Positions 40,009-48,772 of a stretch of 64,000 bases of DNA are shown here, one piece after another. Source of the DNA: Streptomyces sp. WMMC500 (GTDB taxonomy: Bacteria; Actinomycetota; Actinomycetes; Streptomycetales; Streptomycetaceae). The stretch covers positions 186,001-250,000 of the forward strand of contig NZ_CP114905.1 of assembly GCF_027497195.1 (NCBI RefSeq), in the 5' to 3' direction. The translations under genes and the position numbers were made by a program. The number at the start of each line of letters is the position of its first letter. Position 1 is the stretch's first letter. Below the pieces are notes generated by a model, which was not told the origin of the DNA, did not search any database, and was given only the letters and a program-made list of their open reading frames with translations.

Positions 40009-40983
40009 TCAGACGGTGACCGGGGCCGGGGCCGTGCCGAAGTCCGGGTGGGCCTCCAGCCATTCGCGGTAGCTGCGGCTGCGCCGCGCGGCCTCGGCGT
40101 GCGCCGCGCGGGCGTAGCCGGTGACCGCCGCGGCGGTGCCGGCGGCGGGCGACTGGGGGTGCCAGCCGATGAGGTGCCGCCAGCTCAGCGGGTGCCCCAC
40201 CAGCGGCCGGGTGGCGAGAGCGGGAGCGGGCGGGAACGTCGCCCGGCACAGCCCCACCGCCCGGCCCACCTGGGCCAGATGGACGCAGGACGCGCTGTCG
40301 GTCTCGTACACGGAGGCGGGCGTGAACCCGGCGCGGATGCAGGCCGCGGCGAAGCAGTCGCCGAAGCAGCCGTCGCCCGGGACGTCGGTCCAGTTCTCCC
40401 CGGCCAGGTCGCGCAGCTCGATCTGGCGCCGCTCGGCGAGCGGGTGTTCCGCGGCGAGCATCACGAAGACGGGGTCGGTGCCGACGTTCTGCCACACCAG
40501 CCGGTCGGTCAGCGGCGGCCGGCTGTCACCGCAGACGCCGATCAGCACGAAGTCCAGCCGGCCTTCCGCGACCATGCCCGCCAGCTCGCGCACCGACCAG
40601 CGGGTGTACGTTGTCACGGGCGTCGCCGGGTGCGCGGTGGCGACCCGGTCGATGAGGCCGCCGAGCAGCGGGCCGTGGGTGCCGCCGAGCCGGAAGCGCG
40701 GCATGCCGCCCCACGCGCGCGCGAACCGCACCGCGTCCTGCTGCAGTTCGAGCACGCCGGGCAGCAGCACCCGGGCGCGGTCGAGGACGAGTTCACCGAG
40801 CGCCGTCGGGCGCACGCCGTACCTGCCCCGGTCGAAGAGCGGGCCGCCGAGTGCGCGCTCGATGCGCTTCAACTGTGCGCTCAGCGCGGGCTGGGCGAGC
40901 CCGAGCGCGGTGGCGGCCCGGGTGAGGCTGCCCTCCTCGGCGATGGCCCGAATGGTCTTCAGGTGCCGCAACTCCAGGTCCAT
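40009..40983 (-). CDS. LysR-family transcriptional regulator
   Basis: 324 residues from ATG at 40983. The N-terminal winged helix reads LELRHLKTIRAIAEEGSLTRAATALGLAQPALSAQ within residues 3-37. A LysR substrate-binding domain follows. It is divergent from an AraC-family gene across 75 bases that contain a perfect palindrome (41023-41036). Its target may be that regulator or the downstream intradiol dioxygenase, since LysR proteins often control aromatic catabolism. Confidence 0.93.
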   Translation of the reverse strand: MDLELRHLKTIRAIAEEGSLTRAATALGLAQPALSAQLKRIERALGGPLFDRGRYGVRPTALGELVLDRARVLLPGVLELQQDAVRFARAWGGMPRFRLGGTHGPLLGGLIDRVATAHPATPVTTYTRWSVRELAGMVAEGRLDFVLIGVCGDSRPPLTDRLVWQNVGTDPVFVMLAAEHPLAERRQIELRDLAGENWTDVPGDGCFGDCFAAACIRAGFTPASVYETDSASCVHLAQVGRAVGLCRATFPPAPALATRPLVGHPLSWRHLIGWHPQSPAAGTAAAVTGYARAAHAEAARRSRSYREWLEAHPDFGTAPAPVTV

Positions 40984-41022
40984 GCGGTCAGCTTGCGGTC
41001 CTGCGGCGGCCCCGGCAACCTT

Positions 41023-41036
41023 TTGGTCCGGACCAA
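41023..41036. promoter_or_regulatory. Perfect palindrome between divergent LysR and AraC genes
   Basis: TTGGTCCGGACCAA is a perfect 14-base palindrome, 40 bases from the LysR start and 23 bases from the AraC start. Its position suggests a shared operator overlapping one or both promoters. Confidence 0.6.
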
Positions 41037-41058
41037 TGTCGAGGAGGGTGAACACGAG

Positions 41059-41994
41059 GTGTCCGCAGACCCCGTCCCCATGCACCGGCTGGAGGTCCCC
41101 GCGCCGGAGGTCCTCCCCTTCGCCCTCGGGTCGTTCGACTCGATCGGCCCGCTGTCCCGCGCCGGCTTCCCGCACCGGCACACGTTCCACGAGATCGTCT
41201 ACGTCCGCTCCGGCCGCGGCCACCACGTGGTGGACCAGCGCAGATGGCCGATCGCCCCGCCGCACCTGGCCATCGTCACCCCGGGGCAGGTGCACCACTG
41301 GGAACGGGCGGCCGGCCTGGACGGCTGGGTGATGATCTTCACCGAGGACTTCCTGCTGCCCACCCCCGAGGACCGGGACCGGCTGCGCGAGCTGTCCCGG
41401 ATCTCCTGGCTGAGCCCCGGACGGCGCGACGCGGGGATTCTCGCGGCGCTCTTCGCCGAGATGGCACGGGAGTACACCGGCCGGGCCCCCGGCTTCATCA
41501 GCGTGCTCCAGTCGTATCTGCACGTGCTGCTCATCCGCGCGGACCGGCTTTCCCGGACGGCCCGTACGGCGCCCCGGGACGGCGACGGCGCCGAGGGGCC
41601 GGCGGCGGGCCGGGCCGCGGAGATCGCCCGGCGGTTCGACCGGCTGCTGGCCGAACCGGGTCCCGCGGTGGCCGAGTTGTCCGTACGCGGCTGCGCGGCG
41701 AGCGTGGGCGTGTCCGTGGGGTACCTCAACGAGGCGGTCAAGCGGGTCACCGGGTTCACCCCGGGCCGTCTGATCAGGCAGGCGCAGGCCCGCGAGGCCA
41801 AGCGGCTGCTGGCCGCGACCGACCTGACCGTACGTCAGGTGGCCAGGCTGGCCGGGTTCTCCGACCCCGCGTACTTCAGCCGGTTCTTCCGCCGGGAGAC
41901 CGGCAGCAGCCCGGGCGACTTCCGCCGCGGTACCCGTGCGGATCACCACGATCGCCGGATTCTGTCCATCGACTGCCCCGGCGCGTCCGAATAG
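41059..41994 (+). CDS. AraC-family transcriptional regulator
   Basis: 311 residues from GTG at 41059, behind GAGGAGG. The N-terminal cupin-type sensing domain (about 10-160) has FPHRHTFHEIVYVRSGRG and PGQVHHWE. The C-terminal double helix-turn-helix has VGVSVGYLNEAVKRVTGFTP and QVARLAGFSDPAYFSRFFRRETG, within residues ~215-295. The cupin suggests a small-molecule signal. It faces the exported intradiol dioxygenase gene 90 bases downstream on the same strand, which is a likely target. A downstream ATG at 41080 is an alternative start. Confidence 0.9.
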   Translation: MSADPVPMHRLEVPAPEVLPFALGSFDSIGPLSRAGFPHRHTFHEIVYVRSGRGHHVVDQRRWPIAPPHLAIVTPGQVHHWERAAGLDGWVMIFTEDFLLPTPEDRDRLRELSRISWLSPGRRDAGILAALFAEMAREYTGRAPGFISVLQSYLHVLLIRADRLSRTARTAPRDGDGAEGPAAGRAAEIARRFDRLLAEPGPAVAELSVRGCAASVGVSVGYLNEAVKRVTGFTPGRLIRQAQAREAKRLLAATDLTVRQVARLAGFSDPAYFSRFFRRETGSSPGDFRRGTRADHHDRRILSIDCPGASE

Positions 41995-42084
41995 CGTCAC
42001 TGGCGCCCCGCTGAGCGGCGTCACCGCGCCGGTACGGACGCGGGGTTCACGACCCCACTCCCCCGACCGAGGAGCCGTGAAGCC

Positions 42085-42924
42085 GTGACAGACCAGGACA
42101 AGTCCGCACCGGACGAGGCCGCCGAGGAGCAGGAGAAGCCCGGGATCCGCCGCAAGGACCTGCTGAAGGCCGCGCTCGTGGCCGCGCCGCTGCCGCTGCT
42201 CGTCGGCGGCGCCGCCCCCGTCCTCGCCCGCGACCAGGTGGCCGCCGGCCGCGAGCTGACCCCGACGCCGGAGGCGTGCGAACCCGGGGACCCGCCGACG
42301 CGGCAGCAGACCGAGGGCCCGTACTTCAAGCCCAACTCGCCGCAGCGTACGTCGCTGGTCGAGCCCGGCACGCCGGGCACCCGGCTGACCGTCAGCGGGT
42401 ACGTCTTCGGGCTCACCTGCCAGCCGATCCCGCGCGCGCTGCTGGACTTCTGGCAGGCGGACGTGAACGGCGCGTACGACAACGCCGGTTACCGCTTCCG
42501 CGGGCACCAGTACAGCGACGCGCAGGGCAGGTTCAGCCTGCAGACGATCGTGCCGGGCCTGTACCCGGGCCGCACCCGCCACATCCACGTCAAGGTGCAG
42601 GCGCCGAACAACCCGATCCTGACCACGCAGCTCTACTTCCCGAACGAGCCGCGGAACAACACCGACACGATCTTCCACCCGTCGCTGCTCATGACGGTGC
42701 GGGACGTGGCCGGGGGCAAGGAGGGCACGTTCGACTTCGTGCTCAACGTCCGGCAGAACCCCGACCCGCCTGACCCGCCCGGAGGCACCTGGGCGGCCGG
42801 CACCTCCTACCGGCCCGGTGACACCGTCACGTACGGCAACGTCACCTACCGCTGCCTCCAGGCGCACACGGCGTCCCCGGGCTGGGAGCCGCCGCACGTG
42901 CCCGCGCTCTGGCAGGCCGCCTGA
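42085..42924 (+). CDS. Exported intradiol ring-cleavage dioxygenase with C-terminal carbohydrate-binding module
   Basis: 279 residues. A twin-arginine-like signal (IRRKDLLKAALVAAPLPLLV) precedes an intradiol dioxygenase domain. Likely Fe(III) ligands are Tyr in GPYFKP, Tyr in YRFRGHQYSD, and the two His of GRTRHIHVKV. After DPPDPPGG comes a ~45-residue CBM5/12-like module (SYRPGDTVTYGNVTYRCLQ). The same architecture was described for a secreted Streptomyces sp. SirexAA-E enzyme that cleaves catechols and binds lignin. It probably acts outside the cell on plant-derived aromatics. The module is nearly the same as in the streptogrisin-like protease. Confidence 0.92.
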   Translation: MTDQDKSAPDEAAEEQEKPGIRRKDLLKAALVAAPLPLLVGGAAPVLARDQVAAGRELTPTPEACEPGDPPTRQQTEGPYFKPNSPQRTSLVEPGTPGTRLTVSGYVFGLTCQPIPRALLDFWQADVNGAYDNAGYRFRGHQYSDAQGRFSLQTIVPGLYPGRTRHIHVKVQAPNNPILTTQLYFPNEPRNNTDTIFHPSLLMTVRDVAGGKEGTFDFVLNVRQNPDPPDPPGGTWAAGTSYRPGDTVTYGNVTYRCLQAHTASPGWEPPHVPALWQAA

Positions 42925-43196
42925 GAGCCGCGGCCCGGCCGTGATCCCCCCCGTGATCCGGCCCGGCCGCACCCAGACCCGCGCCGCCGCGGCGCCCGGG
43001 GCCCACCTCCCCGGCCCGCGGCGGCGCGGCCCGTCCCCGTTCCCGTTCCCGTTCTCCGTCGACGGCTCCGCACCCGGCCGGAAAGCGCTCCCCCGCGTCT
43101 TGACGGGGTGTCAATCCGCCGCGATCCTCTGGTTACTCAGTCGTAGAAAAGTTCCTCACCTTTTCGCGTTTTCGCGCCACCGGAGGCGGGACCCCC

Positions 43197-45260
43197 ATGA
43201 CCCGACACCCGTACCTGCGCAAGGCCGGCCTGATCACCCTCGTCACGGTCCTCTTCGCCGCCCTGACGGCGTTCGGCACCGGGCCGGGCACCGCCGCCGC
43301 GGCGAACGACTGGTGGGATCCCGTCGCGCGGCCCGCCCCGGACTCCGAAGTGAACGTCACCGGCGAGCCGTTCCGCGGCACCGACGCCGAGGGCAACGTG
43401 CGCGGCTTCGTCGACGCGCACAACCACCTGATGTCCAACGAGGGCTTCGGCGGCCGGCTCATCTGCGGTGAGACGTTCTCCCGGCAGGGCGTCGCCGAGG
43501 CGCTGAAGGACTGCCCCGAGCACTACCCCGACGGCGCCCTCGCCCTCTTCGAGAACATCACCGGTGGCGCCGACGGCCACCACGACCCGGTCGGCTGGCC
43601 GACGTTCGGGCACTGGCCGGCCCACGACTCGCTCAGCCACCAGCAGAACTACTACGCCTGGCTGGAACGCGCCTGGCGCGGCGGGCAGCGCGTCCTGGTG
43701 CAGGACCTGGTGACCAACGGCCTGCTCTGCTCCGTCTACCCGGCCAAGGACCGCGGCTGCGACGAGATGGACTCGATCCGGCTCCAGGCCGAGAAGACGT
43801 ACGAGATGCAGGACTACGTCGACGACATGTACGGCGGCCCCGGCCGCGGCTGGTTCCGTATCGTCACCGACGCCGAGCAGGCGCGCGAGGTGGTCACCGC
43901 GGGCAAGCTCGCCGTGGTGCTGGGCGTGGAGACCTCCGAGCCGTTCGGCTGCAAGCAGGTGCTGGGCATCGCGCAGTGCGACAAGGGCGACATCGACCGC
44001 GGCCTGGACGAGTTGTACGGCATGGGCGTACGCAGCATGTTCCTGTGCCACAAGTTCGACAACGCGCTGTGCGGCGTGCGCTTCGACTCCGGCACCATCG
44101 GCGCGGCGGTCAACATCGGGCAGTTCCTGTCCACCGGCACGTTCTGGACCACCGAGAAGTGCACCGGACCGCAGCAGGACAACCCCATCGGCCTGGCCGA
44201 CGCGCCCGCCGAGGTGGCGAAGCTGCTGCCCGCGGGGGTGTCGGTCCCGTCGTACGACCAGGAGGCCCGGTGCAACACCCGCGGGCTGAGCGGGCTCGGC
44301 GAGTACGCGGTGCGCGGGATGATGGACCGGGGGATGATGCTCGAGCTGGACCACATGAGCGTCAAGGCCGCCGGCCGGGCGCTGGACATCCTGGAGTCGG
44401 AGTCGTACCCGGGCATCCTCTCCAGCCACAGTTGGATGGACCGGAACTGGACCGAGCGGCTCTACCGCCTCGGCGGCTTCGTCGCCCAGTACATGCACCC
44501 CGCCGAGGACTTCGTGGAGCAGGGGCGGCGCGACGCCGGGCTGCGCGACGAGTACGGCGCCGGATACGGCTACGGCACCGACATGAACGGCGTCGGCGGC
44601 TGGCCCGCGCCCCGCGGCGCGGACGCCCCGGACAAGGTCGCGTACCCGTTCACGAGCGCCGACGGCGGCTCGGTCCTCCACCGGCAGGTCACCGGCGAGC
44701 GCACCTGGGACTTCAACACCGACGGCGGGGCCCACGCGGGCCTCGTACCCGACTGGATCGAGCAGATGCGGCTGCACGGCGGAGGCGACGTCGTCGAGGA
44801 CCTGATGGCCGGCGCCGAGTCCTACCTCACGACCTGGGGCGCCACCCAGAGCCACGAGAAGCCGGCGAACCTCGCCGCGGGCGCCGCCGCGACCGCCAGT
44901 TCCACGGAGTTCAGCCTGCTGACGAGCTACGCCCCCGGCCGCGCCGTCGACGGCGACCGCGGCACCCGGTGGGCCAGCGACTGGAGCGACGCCCAGTGGC
45001 TGCGGCTCGACCTCGGCGCGGCCCACCGGATCGGCCGGGTCACGCTGGACTGGGAGCGGGCCTACGCCAGGGCGTACCGCGTCGAGGTCTCCTCCGACGG
45101 CGACGCCTGGCGCACGGTGTGGGCGACGGAGAACGGCGACGGCGGGCTGGACACCGCGACGTTCGACGCCACCGAGGCGCGTTACGTCCGTGTCGTCGGC
45201 GTCCAGCGGGGCACCGGCCACGGCTATTCGCTCTACGAGGTCGGCGTCCACGCCGGATGA
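43197..45260 (+). CDS. Secreted M19-like/amidohydrolase-fold protein with discoidin (F5/8 type C) domain
   Basis: 687 residues. A signal peptide (hydrophobic GLITLVTVLFAALTAFG, cleavage near residue 35) precedes a metallohydrolase domain with VDAHNHLMSNEGFGG, VLGVETSEPFG, LCHKFDNALCGV and MLELDHMSVKAAG. The C-terminal ~130 residues are a discoidin domain (YAPGRAVDGDRGTRWASDW), usually a glycan or surface binder. The enzyme resembles membrane dipeptidases and other amidohydrolases, but the substrate is unknown. GGAGG lies 9 bases before ATG. The 272-base gap upstream contains TTGAC(N5)GTCAA at 43100-43114. Confidence 0.82.
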   Translation: MTRHPYLRKAGLITLVTVLFAALTAFGTGPGTAAAANDWWDPVARPAPDSEVNVTGEPFRGTDAEGNVRGFVDAHNHLMSNEGFGGRLICGETFSRQGVAEALKDCPEHYPDGALALFENITGGADGHHDPVGWPTFGHWPAHDSLSHQQNYYAWLERAWRGGQRVLVQDLVTNGLLCSVYPAKDRGCDEMDSIRLQAEKTYEMQDYVDDMYGGPGRGWFRIVTDAEQAREVVTAGKLAVVLGVETSEPFGCKQVLGIAQCDKGDIDRGLDELYGMGVRSMFLCHKFDNALCGVRFDSGTIGAAVNIGQFLSTGTFWTTEKCTGPQQDNPIGLADAPAEVAKLLPAGVSVPSYDQEARCNTRGLSGLGEYAVRGMMDRGMMLELDHMSVKAAGRALDILESESYPGILSSHSWMDRNWTERLYRLGGFVAQYMHPAEDFVEQGRRDAGLRDEYGAGYGYGTDMNGVGGWPAPRGADAPDKVAYPFTSADGGSVLHRQVTGERTWDFNTDGGAHAGLVPDWIEQMRLHGGGDVVEDLMAGAESYLTTWGATQSHEKPANLAAGAAATASSTEFSLLTSYAPGRAVDGDRGTRWASDWSDAQWLRLDLGAAHRIGRVTLDWERAYARAYRVEVSSDGDAWRTVWATENGDGGLDTATFDATEARYVRVVGVQRGTGHGYSLYEVGVHAG

Positions 45261-45281
45261 GGGTCGGCGTAAGATCGGCCA

Positions 45282-45821
45282 ATGGCTGACTTGACCGAAA
45301 CCACACCCGGCTGGCTGGCTCCCGAGGAGCTGGAGTCGGCGCGCGCACGGATGCCGGTCCTCTACGTCGACGCGGTGCCGGTCCGCGTCGACGACCGGGG
45401 CGAGGTCACGCACGTCGGCCTGCTGTGGCGGATCGACGCGGACGGTGCGGTGAGCCGGGCGCTGGTCTCCGGCCGGGTGCTGCACCACGAGCGGGTCAGG
45501 GACGCGCTGCTGCGGCATCTGGAGAAGGACCTCGGTCCGGTGGCGCTACCGCGGGTGCCGTCGTCGCCGCAGCCGTTCACGATCGCAGAGTACTTCCCGA
45601 CGCAGGGCATCACGCCGTACCACGACCCGCGGCAGCACGCGGTGTCGCTGGCGTACATCGTGCCGGTGGCGGGCGACTGCCGGCCGCGGCAGGACGCGCT
45701 CGACTTCGTCTGGTTCACGCCGCAGGAGGCGGCGTCGCCGGTGGTGCAGCAGGAGATGCCCGGCGGCCAGGGCCACCTGCTCAAGCAGGCGCTCGCGCAC
45801 GTGGGGTACGTCTCCTCCTGA
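45282..45821 (+). CDS. NUDIX-like DUF4916 protein
   Basis: 179 residues. It reads as the actinobacterial DUF4916 branch of the NUDIX superfamily: YVDAVPVRVDDRGEVTHVGLLWR, FTIAEYFPTQGITPYHDPRQHAVSL in the central part, and a C-terminal LDFVWFTPQEA. The classic Nudix box is not intact, so catalysis is doubtful. TAAGAT (45270-45275) is six bases before ATG, matching a -10 element for a leaderless transcript. It starts 21 bases after the M19-like gene. Confidence 0.78.
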   Translation: MADLTETTPGWLAPEELESARARMPVLYVDAVPVRVDDRGEVTHVGLLWRIDADGAVSRALVSGRVLHHERVRDALLRHLEKDLGPVALPRVPSSPQPFTIAEYFPTQGITPYHDPRQHAVSLAYIVPVAGDCRPRQDALDFVWFTPQEAASPVVQQEMPGGQGHLLKQALAHVGYVSS

Positions 45822-45847
45822 GCGCCGCGGGGCGCCGACCCGCGCCG

Positions 45848-48589
45848 TCAGTCCTCGACCGGTCCGTCCAGCTCCAGCCGGGCGAGCCCGGCCCGGGACG
45901 TCACGCCCAGCTTGGGGTACGCCTTGTACAGGTGGTGCTCGACGGTGCGCGGACTCAGGAAGAGCCGCGCACCGATCTCCCGGCTGCTGAGCCCCTGCGC
46001 CGCCAGCCGGGCCACCTGAAGCTCCTGCGGAGTGAGCCGGTCGGCCGGCCGCGCGCGGGCGGCGGGCGGCTCGGCGCGTACGGCGGTGCCGGTGGCGCGC
46101 AGCTCGGCGCGGGCGCGCTCGGCCCACGGTGCGGCGTCCAGGCGCTCGAAGCACTCCAGCGCGGCGCGCAGCGGGGCGCGGGCCTCGCTGCGGCGGCGCT
46201 CGCGGCGCAGCCACTCGCCGTAGAGCAGCTCGGTGCGGGCGCGTTCGAAGGGCCGCCCGCCCTGCTCGTGCAGCCGCAGGGCCCGTAGATACGCCGCCTC
46301 GCCGTCCCCCAGGAGGGCCGCGCAGCGGGCCGCGACCGCCAGCGCCCAGGGCTGGCCGCCGCCCTCTGCCCAGCGCCGGAAGCGGTCGAGCGGTGCGTGT
46401 GCGCGCTCGGGGCGGCCCAGCCGTACGGCGGCCTCGACGAGGTCGCCGGTGGCGGCCATGAGCACCGCCGTGTGCCGGCCGGGGCCGCGCCAGGCAGCCT
46501 CCAGCCGCTCCAGCGCGGCGCCGTGCCGCCCCCGGCTCACATCGAGCATGCTCAGCGCGCAGTCGGCGGCGACCCGGGCGGTGTCCGAGGCTTGGCCGGC
46601 GAGCGCGGCGCAGCGGGTCTCGTCGCCCTCGGCCGCCGCCAGCCACGCGCGTACGACGTCCAGTTCACCGGTCCTGCGGTACAGCCCGGTGTCGCGGGCG
46701 ATCGCCGCAGCCTCGGCCACCGAGGCCCGCGCGGCGCGGTGCCGCCCCGCCGTCCGCTGCGCCATGGCCTGCGCCTGGAGCACCTTGGGCAGCCGGCCGA
46801 CCAGCCCCTCCGCGCGGCAGCGTTCGACCTCGTCGGCGGCCAGGTCCAGGGCGGCGTCGTCGTCGCCGAGGATGATGCTGCCGTAGAGGGCCTGCATGCG
46901 CTCGTCACCGTCGACCTGCCGGACGCCGTCCGCGGGGTCGTGTCCCGTCTCGTACGCCGTGCCGTACGCCGTGTCCTGCGCGGCCTGCCGCGAGGCCCGC
47001 CGCACCCGCGCGACGTACCCGGCGAGCAGCGGCAGCCCCCGCCCGTAGTCCTCGTCGAGGAGAAGGGCCATGGCCTCCGCCGCGTCGTCGGGGCGGCCGA
47101 GCTCGCGCAGCCGGCGCGCGGCGACGCCGACCGGCTCGGGGCTGCCGGCGAACCACCCGAAGCCGGCGGCCGTGCGCAGCATCGCCGCCGCGACGTCCGG
47201 CGCCGCCCCGGCCGCGCCGCGGACCAGCAGCGCCGCGGCCCGCCCCGGCGCGCCCCGCTCGAACTCCACCACCGACCGCACCCGCGCCAGCTCCGCGCGC
47301 AGCGCGCCGTCCGCGGCCCGCGGCTCCGCCTCTTCCGCCAGCTCCGCGGCCCAGGCCAGTTGCCCGGCGGAGAGTGCGGCGCTCACCGCCGCGACGAGCC
47401 ACGCGGCCTGGTCGGCACGGGCGGGCGCGAGCTGCGCCGCGCGCCGGAACTGCCCGGCCGCGGCGGCGTACGCGGTGCGGCGCCGGGCCCGTTCGGCCGC
47501 CGCGGCGATCTCGGCGGCGACGCCCGCGTCCGGGGACGTGGTGGCGGCCGAGAGGTGGTGGGCGCGGCAGTCGGGGTCGCCGGTGGACTCGGCCAGCGCG
47601 CGGTGGGCGGCGATCCGGGCGGCCAGCGGCGCGCCCCGGTAGGCGGCGGTGGCGATCAGCGGGTGGCGGAAGGCGACGGTGGCCCCGGTGGCCCCGGTGG
47701 TGTGCAGCAGCCCGGAGCGGTCGAGTTCGTCGAGGCCGGTGCCGAGGGCGTCCGCGGCGCGCAGCAGCAGGGACAGGTCCCCGCGGCCTTCGGCGGCGGC
47801 GAGCACGGCCATCAGGCGGGCCCGCTCGGGCAGGTCGTCGATCCGGGCCCGGAACGCCGCGAGCACCCGGTCGGCGACGGCCAGCGGCTCCCGCGGGCCG
47901 GGCGCGCCGCCGTGCTCCGTCGTGGCCGCGGCCGCGAACTCCAGCACCGCCAGCGGGTTCCCCGCCGACTCGGCGACGATCCGGTCCCGCAGCTCCGGCG
48001 CGAACCCGCGGTCCGCCAGCAGCTCCGCGGCGTCCCGGGCGCCGAGTCGCGGCAGGCTCAGCTCGGCCAGGCCGTGTCCCGCGAGCCCCTCGTCCCGTAC
48101 CGCGAACACCATCGCGACGCCCTCGGCGGTCAGCCGCCGGGCGGCGAACAGCAGTGCCTCCGCGGACGACCGGTCGACCCAGTGGGCGTCGTCGACGAGG
48201 CAGAGGAGCGGGCCGCGGTCCGCGAGATCCGTCAGCAGCGTGAGCACGGCGAGCCCGGTGAGGAACCGGTCCGGGCCGCGGTCCCGGCCGGCGTCCAGCA
48301 CCGCGTGCAGCGCCGCGTGCTGCGGTTCCGGCAGCGCGGCGATACGGTCCCGCACCGGCCACAGCAACTGCACCAGCCCCGCGAAGGCCAGTTCCGCCTC
48401 CCGCTCGGAGCCGGTCACGCGCAGCACCGGCAGCCCGAGCCCGCTCGCCTCCCCCGCGGTCCAGTCCAGCAGCGCGGACTTGCCGATCCCGGCCTCCCCG
48501 CGGAGCACGAGGACGCCGCTGCGGCCCGCCTCCGCGCCCGCGAGCAGGTCTTTCAGCGCCGCCTGCGCGGCGGATCTCCCCAACAGCAC
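45848..48589 (-). CDS. LuxR-family regulator with N-terminal ATPase (LAL type)
   Basis: 913 residues from GTG at 48589, chosen because GGGGAGG lies 6 bases upstream. It has Walker A GEAGIGKSALLDW near residue 30 and Walker B LLCLVDDAHWVDRSS near residue 125. A long TPR-like helical middle follows, then a C-terminal LuxR helix-turn-helix (LTPQELQVARLAAQGLSSRE, VEHHLYKAYPKLGV). LAL proteins sense ligands and activate transport or secondary-metabolism genes. It is divergent from an MFS exporter across 183 bases, so that exporter is a likely target. Confidence 0.92.
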   Translation of the reverse strand: MLLGRSAAQAALKDLLAGAEAGRSGVLVLRGEAGIGKSALLDWTAGEASGLGLPVLRVTGSEREAELAFAGLVQLLWPVRDRIAALPEPQHAALHAVLDAGRDRGPDRFLTGLAVLTLLTDLADRGPLLCLVDDAHWVDRSSAEALLFAARRLTAEGVAMVFAVRDEGLAGHGLAELSLPRLGARDAAELLADRGFAPELRDRIVAESAGNPLAVLEFAAAATTEHGGAPGPREPLAVADRVLAAFRARIDDLPERARLMAVLAAAEGRGDLSLLLRAADALGTGLDELDRSGLLHTTGATGATVAFRHPLIATAAYRGAPLAARIAAHRALAESTGDPDCRAHHLSAATTSPDAGVAAEIAAAAERARRRTAYAAAAGQFRRAAQLAPARADQAAWLVAAVSAALSAGQLAWAAELAEEAEPRAADGALRAELARVRSVVEFERGAPGRAAALLVRGAAGAAPDVAAAMLRTAAGFGWFAGSPEPVGVAARRLRELGRPDDAAEAMALLLDEDYGRGLPLLAGYVARVRRASRQAAQDTAYGTAYETGHDPADGVRQVDGDERMQALYGSIILGDDDAALDLAADEVERCRAEGLVGRLPKVLQAQAMAQRTAGRHRAARASVAEAAAIARDTGLYRRTGELDVVRAWLAAAEGDETRCAALAGQASDTARVAADCALSMLDVSRGRHGAALERLEAAWRGPGRHTAVLMAATGDLVEAAVRLGRPERAHAPLDRFRRWAEGGGQPWALAVAARCAALLGDGEAAYLRALRLHEQGGRPFERARTELLYGEWLRRERRRSEARAPLRAALECFERLDAAPWAERARAELRATGTAVRAEPPAARARPADRLTPQELQVARLAAQGLSSREIGARLFLSPRTVEHHLYKAYPKLGVTSRAGLARLELDGPVED

Positions 48590-48772
48590 GCCGTGTCCTC
48601 CCCCCTCCACAGCACGGCAACGCGCGGCTCCCACGGGCGCATTCCGAAGAATTGCGGATGCGGATACGTAGACCCCCCGGCCTAGCGTCACGAACACCGC
48701 GCCGGCGACCGCGCAGCCCGCCGCGCGGCAGGCTGCCGGCTGCGCGGAACCGTATCGCGACGGAGCACACCG

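Noticed and set aside
43083..43096. GGAAAGCGCTCCCC resembling a CebR (cellobiose regulator) box
   Set aside because: Only about 10 of 14 positions match TGGGAGCGCTCCCA and the left half is poor; not strong enough to call an operator.
43100..43114. TTGAC(N5)GTCAA before the M19-like gene
   Set aside because: Could be an operator or a -35 region, but no -10 follows at a normal distance and the arms are only 5 bases.
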